This document shows positions 5,579 to 9,996 of a stretch of DNA of 9,996 nt, in pieces. Position 1 is the first letter of the stretch; every line of letters begins with the position of its first letter. The stretch lies in NCBI GenBank assembly GCA_937914675.1, contig CALDOC010000505.1:1-9996 (forward strand), written 5' to 3'. This DNA is from an uncultured Sulfurimonas sp. (GTDB lineage: Bacteria; Campylobacterota; Campylobacteria; Campylobacterales; Sulfurimonadaceae). The notes under the pieces were generated by a model that made no database searches, was not told where the DNA came from, and worked only from the letters and a program-made list of their open reading frames with translations. The position numbers and the translations under genes were made by a program.

Positions 5579-6123
5579 TGAAAGCCTTGTCGATTCATCC
5601 CTCGAGCAAAGAGATAAAAGAGATAGAAATCGAGATGAAAGCCAACAGCGTTTACAGCTTTTTCAACTCCATACTCATAGACGAGATAGAGACTCTCAAA
5701 GACCACCTGATTTTTACGGACGCGAACGCTCTAAGCCAACACAAAGACGTCTGCTTTTTAGGTGAACAACTCCTTGTTGGAGACGCGCTTCTCATCGGCA
5801 AAAACGCGATGGAAGAAGTAGACGCGACAATCCCCGCAACGGAATTGAAAAAACTCGTCAGCCACGACGTTCCTCAGTTTTACAAGGACGCACTCTCTCT
5901 TTTGTCAAGAACGGACATAAATTTGTATCGCGCTTTCACGGTTTTGCAAGGAGGCGAAAAATTGCCTCTCAATTGCGAGTGGGTTCTTTACACTTTCAAC
6001 ATAGCGGACGAGAGAACGAAAGAGTACTTTTTAACGGAACTTCAAAAAGCGCTAGACGATGAAAAGAGCGTTGAAGAGTACGTTCAAAAAATGGCTCAGT
6101 TGGCGATTAACGCCGGAAGTTAG
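5578..6123 (+). CDS. Hypothetical protein coupled to moeA
   Basis: I do not recognise this 181-residue protein with confidence. No signal peptide or membrane segment is visible, so it should be cytosolic and is acidic. The first 75 residues ('MKALSIHPSS', an E/I/K-rich strand, 'VYSFFNSILIDEIETL', then 'CFLGEQLLVGDALLIGKN' at 59-76) look like a small alpha/beta domain with a faint resemblance to DUF3846-type proteins; that is a weak impression. The rest ('DVPQFYKDALSLLSRTD', 97-113; 'DERTKEYFLTELQKAL', 144-159) is mostly helical. It starts with ATG sharing a base with the moeA stop (TAATG), with GGAG eight bases upstream, so it is translated together with moeA. Base composition matches the moa genes rather than the genes to the right, so it belongs to this operon. 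A role in molybdenum-cofactor use is possible from context only. Confidence 0.8.
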   Translation: MKALSIHPSSKEIKEIEIEMKANSVYSFFNSILIDEIETLKDHLIFTDANALSQHKDVCFLGEQLLVGDALLIGKNAMEEVDATIPATELKKLVSHDVPQFYKDALSLLSRTDINLYRAFTVLQGGEKLPLNCEWVLYTFNIADERTKEYFLTELQKALDDEKSVEEYVQKMAQLAINAGS

Positions 6124-6152
6124 AACAATAAATCAACAAGGGAGAAAATATT

Positions 6153-6698
6153 ATGGGTGCAGTTGATTATTTACCTCATTACAGTTATGCAGACTATAGA
6201 GAGTGGGAGGGGAAATGGGAACTTTATGATGGTTATCCCATAGCGATGTCTCCATCTCCCATGATAAATCATCAGGCGATAGCCTATGCAATGGCGAGAG
6301 AACTCGGCAACAATATTGAAGAGTGCAAAAGGTGCTTCGTTTTAGGCGAAGAGGATTGGAAACTAAGCGACGATACCGTTTTAAAACCAGATATTGTCCT
6401 TATCTGCGATGAACCAAACGATAGTTATATCACAAAAGCTCCTGAGATTATAGTCGAAGTCATATCAAAATCAACGGCTAAAAGAGATGAAACCTATAAA
6501 TTTGAGACCTATGAAAAAGAGAAAGTAAAATACTACGTCATCGTCTACCCCGACGACTTAAAAGCGAAAGTCTATAAACTCAAAGACGTAAAGTACGACA
6601 AACAAGGCGATTTTTCAAAAGAGAGTTATGATTTTGAAGAGACTTTATGTAAAGCAAGCATAGATTTTGACAAAGTCTTTAAGCGTTTTAGAAAATAA
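6153..6698 (+). CDS. Uma2-family (DUF820) putative PD-(D/E)XK endonuclease
   Basis: The 181-residue protein has the full Uma2/DUF820 pattern: 'YSYADYREWEGKWELYDGYPIAMSPSP' region (10-36), 'INHQAIAYAMARELG' (38-52), 'LKPDIVLICD' (77-86) with Asp80, 'PEIIVEVISKST' (97-108) with Glu102, then 'KFETYEKEKVKYYVIVYPD' (116-134). In the family Asp80 and Glu102 correspond to metal-binding nuclease residues, and Lys116/Tyr120 lie in the conserved K-x3-Y helix. The biological role of most members is unknown; nuclease activity is predicted from fold. The ribosome site AAGGGAG lies eight bases before the ATG. The gene follows the hypothetical gene by 29 bases and precedes the helicase by 16. It is more A+T-rich than the moa genes, which may mean separate ancestry. 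It could be read through from the moa promoter. Confidence 0.87.
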   Translation: MGAVDYLPHYSYADYREWEGKWELYDGYPIAMSPSPMINHQAIAYAMARELGNNIEECKRCFVLGEEDWKLSDDTVLKPDIVLICDEPNDSYITKAPEIIVEVISKSTAKRDETYKFETYEKEKVKYYVIVYPDDLKAKVYKLKDVKYDKQGDFSKESYDFEETLCKASIDFDKVFKRFRK

Positions 6699-6714
6699 TC
6701 TTTAAATACAATAG

Positions 6715-8451
6715 ATGCAAAATACAGCCTTAAATATTTTAAAATCAGGAAACAACGTTTTTTTAACCGGTTCAGCCGGAACTGGTAAAACTTATCTCTT
6801 AAATCAATTTATTACATACCTAAAATCAAGAAAAATAATCCCGACTATTGTAGCTCCAACAGGTATTGCCGCTTCTCATCTACAGGGGCAAACAATCCAC
6901 TCATTTTTTAGTTTAGGCATTCGTGATTTTGTAGATGATTATTTTATAGAGTCTCTGCTAGAAAAAAAATATATGCAAACGCGATTTTCTAAATTGAAGA
7001 TTCTTATGATTGATGAAATTTCTATGGTTTCACCTGAGATTTTCTCCTCAATAGATAAAATACTAAGAGCTTTTAAAGAGTATAATAAACCATTCGGTGG
7101 CGTGCAAGTCGTCTTGTCTGGAGACTTTTTTCAACTACCACCAATTTCAAAAACGTATAAAAAAGAGCGCTTCGCATGGCAATCTCACGCGTGGAAAGAG
7201 TTAGCGTTAAAGACATGTTATTTAGAAAAAAAGTTTAGACAAGACGATAATCAACTAATAACTATTTTAGATGAAATTAGAAGTGCTCAAGTTTCACAAA
7301 ATTCTTATGATATTTTGAATTCAAGGCATGAAAAAATTCTCAACATAAATTTTCAACCCACAAAACTCTATACTCACAACATAGACGTCGATAGAATCAA
7401 CAAAGAAGAGTTGTCAAAAATAGATTCCAAACCTTATCTTTTCACCTATAAATCAGAGGGAAATACAAAAAGTTGTGAAAAAATCTTCAAATCTTCTCTT
7501 GTTTTAGAAGAGTTGACTCTAAAAAAAGACGCCGTGGTTATGTTTATAAAAAACAATCATGAGAAAGGTTATATCAATGGAACTACAGGCGTCATAATTG
7601 ATTTTGACAAATATAGTAATCTTCCAATCGTAAAAACTTCTTATGGAACAACGATTAAACTTGATTTTGAAGATTGGTCGATGGAGGACGAGAGAGGAAA
7701 TATAGTCGCTACGGTGTCTCAAATCCCGCTAAAACTTGCATGGGCTATTACTATTCATAAATCTCAAGGGATGACTCTTGATTGCGCTGAGATAGATTTG
7801 TCAAAAACTTTTGAAGTGGGACAGGGTTACGTCGCTCTCTCTAGGATAAAAAATATAGATGGATTGAGACTCATGGGCTTAAATGACACCGCTTTAAGCG
7901 TTGATCCACTTATTTTGCATATTGACAGCAGAATTAAACAAGCGTCTAAAAGAGCGAGCGATGAAATTTCTACCGTATCAGATGAAGAACTTGAAGATAT
8001 ATTTTTGGCGTATATACAAAGTCTAGGGGGAATAACCAACAAAACCGAGATAGAAGAAGAGGAAAAAAATCTGAAAGCTGAAAAGAAGTTTATGGTGAAA
8101 GATTCTGAATCCACTTACGTAAAAACCAAAAATCTGATAGAAACATCCGCCACAATTGAAGAGTTGGCTAAAAATAGAGCAATGAGCAAAGGGACAATTA
8201 TAAATCATCTCTCTAGTTTAAAAGAGCGATACCCGGATTTGAATTTAGATAAATTTAAACCCAAAGAGGACGCTTTAAAGCTAATTCAAAACGCCATCGT
8301 AAAATTAAAAGCAAAAAACGCCAAAGAAGATTTTTCAGACAATGGTCAATTAAGGCTAAAGCCTATTTTTGAAGCGTTGGATACTCAAGTGGAGTATGAT
8401 GATATAAAAATCGCTCTTTTGTTTAATACGGAGTTAACACTCCCACTATAA
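6715..8451 (+). CDS. PIF1-type SF1 helicase with C-terminal HTH_40-like domain
   Basis: The 578-residue protein carries the SF1B helicase motifs in order: Walker A 'GSAGTGKT' (19-26), 'APTGIAA' (47-53) with 'GQTIHSFF' (58-65), Walker B 'ILMIDEISMV' (96-105, Asp100-Glu101), 'SGDFFQLPP' (135-143), 'KFRQ' (173-176) and the C-terminal 'AWAITIHKSQGMTLD' (342-356) with 'YVALSRIKN' (372-380). This is the PIF1/RecD-like set for 5'-3' unwinding of DNA. After a Glu/Lys-rich linker (about 440-462) residues 467-570 resemble the HTH_40 domain ('IEELAKNRAMSKGTIINHLSSL'), seen at the C-termini of some RecQ and PIF1-like proteins. TAG stands immediately before the ATG in frame, so this is the earliest start; the upstream 16 bases hold no Shine-Dalgarno sequence. 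A+T-rich. The last six bases overlap the convergent cyclase gene. Confidence 0.92.
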   Translation: MQNTALNILKSGNNVFLTGSAGTGKTYLLNQFITYLKSRKIIPTIVAPTGIAASHLQGQTIHSFFSLGIRDFVDDYFIESLLEKKYMQTRFSKLKILMIDEISMVSPEIFSSIDKILRAFKEYNKPFGGVQVVLSGDFFQLPPISKTYKKERFAWQSHAWKELALKTCYLEKKFRQDDNQLITILDEIRSAQVSQNSYDILNSRHEKILNINFQPTKLYTHNIDVDRINKEELSKIDSKPYLFTYKSEGNTKSCEKIFKSSLVLEELTLKKDAVVMFIKNNHEKGYINGTTGVIIDFDKYSNLPIVKTSYGTTIKLDFEDWSMEDERGNIVATVSQIPLKLAWAITIHKSQGMTLDCAEIDLSKTFEVGQGYVALSRIKNIDGLRLMGLNDTALSVDPLILHIDSRIKQASKRASDEISTVSDEELEDIFLAYIQSLGGITNKTEIEEEEKNLKAEKKFMVKDSESTYVKTKNLIETSATIEELAKNRAMSKGTIINHLSSLKERYPDLNLDKFKPKEDALKLIQNAIVKLKAKNAKEDFSDNGQLRLKPIFEALDTQVEYDDIKIALLFNTELTLPL

Positions 8452-9996
8452 AACCTCAACTCTGTTTCTACCATTCTCTTTTGCAAGGTATAAAGCGTCG
8501 TCACATCTTTTAAAGACGCTTTGAGTGGAATCTCCGTCTCTATACTCCGTACAACCAAAACTTGCGGTAATTTTGCCTGCAGTTGGATGTTCTTGCTCTT
8601 GTATCATGTTTTTTAATTTTTCAGATACTTCTTTTGCTATTTGAATAGACGTATTTTTAAAAAGTATGACAAACTCTTCTCCTCCCCATCTTGCGAACGT
8701 ATCTGTTTCTCTTACGTTTTTATTAACGATTTGAGCCATTGTAATTAAAACTTCATCACCTATCAAATGTCCATAGTTGTCATTGAAATTTTTAAATTTA
8801 TCTATGTCCAGGAGCGCTATTGACAAAGGATTGCCATATCTTTGAGCGCTTTTTAATTCCTCTTTAAATATTTCATCAAATTTATTTCTATTGTAAACCT
8901 GCGTAAGCCCATCGACATAGGCTTTTTTAGTTGTGGCTACATGCTGTTCTTTCATTTCGGTTATATCCGAAAGGCTCACTAAATAATCACCATCATTTGT
9001 AGTTTTAGAGATACTTATCTTAAACGCTTTTGGCGTAGAATTTGCGTCTAATATTGATATTATTCTGTTTTCTGGCGCCGTTCTTGAAACAAGTGATAAA
9101 AAGTCTTCATTTTCTCTCAATAAACCTTGATGCAAGTATCCATCAATATTTACTAATATATTTAAAAAACGATGATTGCTTGATTTATTAAATAAACTAA
9201 TGTCTTCTATGTTTAAAAGTTCTTTCAATTTATTATTTGAAAACTTAATGTCTTTAAAATCTGTAAGAAGCATTATATTATCCGTCGCGTTTAATATATA
9301 ATTTAACAATTGATGTTGTTTTTTTATCTCTGTAATATCACTTATATATCCAATGAAATGAATTATGTTGTCATCTCTGTCTCTTTCAATTACCATATGG
9401 TCAATCACCCATTTCGTCTCATTGGATTTTGTAATGATTCTATATGGTTCATGTTTAAAATAATCTTTTACAGACTCGCATGCGATTTTCACTTCCTCCG
9501 CAACTTTGTCCAAATCATCTTTATGAACGCATTGAGCGTAAGTAATCTCTTTGTTCATGAACTCTTTTTTTTCATATCCTAAAAGATTTTGAACGCTTTT
9601 TGAAACGTAGTCAATGCTCCATGTTTCATCATTATTCCATTTAAACAATACTGATTCCCCTATGTCAAACAATGATAATAATATTTTTTGTTCTTCTGTT
9701 GACTTTTGCAACTCTTCAGTCTGTAAATTTACTAGGTACTTTAATCTTCTATTGTTAAAAAACAAGAAAAGCACTAAAAGAGACCATAAAACCACCGCTG
9801 TAATAATTTCATAAAAATATACCACAAACCAATGTTGCTTTACGTTTGGATTGTAAATGATGCTTTTGACCGCGTTATCCAAGGCCCTTTTACTTAACCC
9901 TTTACTCGTATAGAGAGTCGCAAGCACTTGAAACCTTTCTTCTTTTACATTTCCCAAAGGGACGTACTTCGTTGCAATTAAATTTTGGGTCACTCT
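8446..9996 (-). CDS. Membrane PAS-PAS-GGDEF diguanylate cyclase, 5' end outside window
   Basis: Predicted c-di-GMP-producing sensor. The frame is open to the window edge; GTG at 9993 could be read as a start but gives a broken N-terminal domain, so the gene almost surely begins outside. Counting from that GTG, residues 1-55 ('ERFQVLATLYTSKGLS' and 'AVKSIIYNPNVKQHW') look like the end of an extracytoplasmic domain, perhaps a periplasmic-binding type. One membrane helix follows (57-79), then a coiled-coil stretch (83-105), a PAS domain (about 110-225, ending in the PAC-like 'FIGYISDITE'), a second, less typical PAS (230-346, ending 'LVSLSDITE') and GGDEF (355-515). The cyclase has 'DGLTQVYNRNKF', 'LLDIDKFKNFNDNYGH' (394-409) and an active GGEEF site (437-441), with inhibitory-site RETD (428-431) five residues before it. 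No EAL or HD-GYP domain is present. Confidence 0.93.
   Translation of the reverse strand, partial: RVTQNLIATKYVPLGNVKEERFQVLATLYTSKGLSKRALDNAVKSIIYNPNVKQHWFVVYFYEIITAVVLWSLLVLFLFFNNRRLKYLVNLQTEELQKSTEEQKILLSLFDIGESVLFKWNNDETWSIDYVSKSVQNLLGYEKKEFMNKEITYAQCVHKDDLDKVAEEVKIACESVKDYFKHEPYRIITKSNETKWVIDHMVIERDRDDNIIHFIGYISDITEIKKQHQLLNYILNATDNIMLLTDFKDIKFSNNKLKELLNIEDISLFNKSSNHRFLNILVNIDGYLHQGLLRENEDFLSLVSRTAPENRIISILDANSTPKAFKISISKTTNDGDYLVSLSDITEMKEQHVATTKKAYVDGLTQVYNRNKFDEIFKEELKSAQRYGNPLSIALLDIDKFKNFNDNYGHLIGDEVLITMAQIVNKNVRETDTFARWGGEEFVILFKNTSIQIAKEVSEKLKNMIQEQEHPTAGKITASFGCTEYRDGDSTQSVFKRCDDALYLAKENGRNRVEVL

Noticed and set aside
8430..8443. GGAGT-TAAC-ACTCC hairpin at the end of the helicase gene as a bidirectional terminator
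   Set aside because: The stem has only five pairs and there is no T-run on either strand after it, so it is not convincing as a terminator.

Overview
The window looks like chromosomal DNA from a member of the Campylobacterota (the former Epsilonproteobacteria), probably a free-living Sulfurimonas/Sulfurovum/Sulfuricurvum-type organism. The evidence is the futalosine menaquinone genes (mqnA, mqnC), the compact kdsA-ribH-nusB cluster typical of that phylum, TATAAT-type -10 boxes without a clear -35, and a PAS-GGDEF sensor. KdsA implies a Gram-negative cell with KDO-containing lipopolysaccharide. Genus placement is an inference only.

Layout. (1) 1-997, minus strand: the N-terminal half of mqnC, cut by the window edge, preceded by an exported DUF302 protein whose stop overlaps the mqnC start. 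(2) 1126-2791, minus strand: kdsA, ribH, nusB, tightly packed (2-base gap, then a one-base stop/start overlap) behind a clear -10 box. (3) 2962-3630, minus strand: mqnA, with a -10 box so close to its ATG that the transcript may be leaderless. (4) 3699-6123, plus strand: moaD-moaE-moeA plus a hypothetical gene, forming a translationally coupled molybdenum-cofactor operon. It is transcribed divergently from mqnA out of a roughly 70-base intergenic region. moaD starts with GTG and moeA with TTG. (5) 6153-8451, plus strand: a Uma2-family (DUF820) PD-(D/E)XK nuclease-like gene, then a PIF1-type helicase carrying a C-terminal HTH_40-like domain. (6) 8446-9996, minus strand: a membrane PAS-PAS-GGDEF diguanylate cyclase, 5' end outside the window, converging on and overlapping the helicase gene by 6 bases.

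How the genes work together. MqnA makes the first intermediate of the futalosine pathway from chorismate and MqnC closes the ring later in the same pathway, so both support respiratory menaquinone. MoaD and MoaE form molybdopterin synthase and MoeA inserts molybdate, giving the cofactor for molybdoenzymes such as nitrate or formate oxidoreductases, whose electrons often pass through menaquinone. The right-hand part (from about 6150) is visibly more A+T-rich than the moa region: 28 of 60 G/C in the row 4921-4980 against 19 of 60 in 7321-7380. This, with its gene content, suggests an accessory or differently evolving segment.

Most of the window is housekeeping. The observations most worth following are the unknown gene coupled to moeA, the nuclease/helicase pair, the apparently leaderless mqnA with its compact divergent promoter region, and the metal-dependent type of KdsA. 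I saw no tRNA, rRNA, CRISPR array, insertion sequence or attachment site, and no gene-free stretch over 300 bases.
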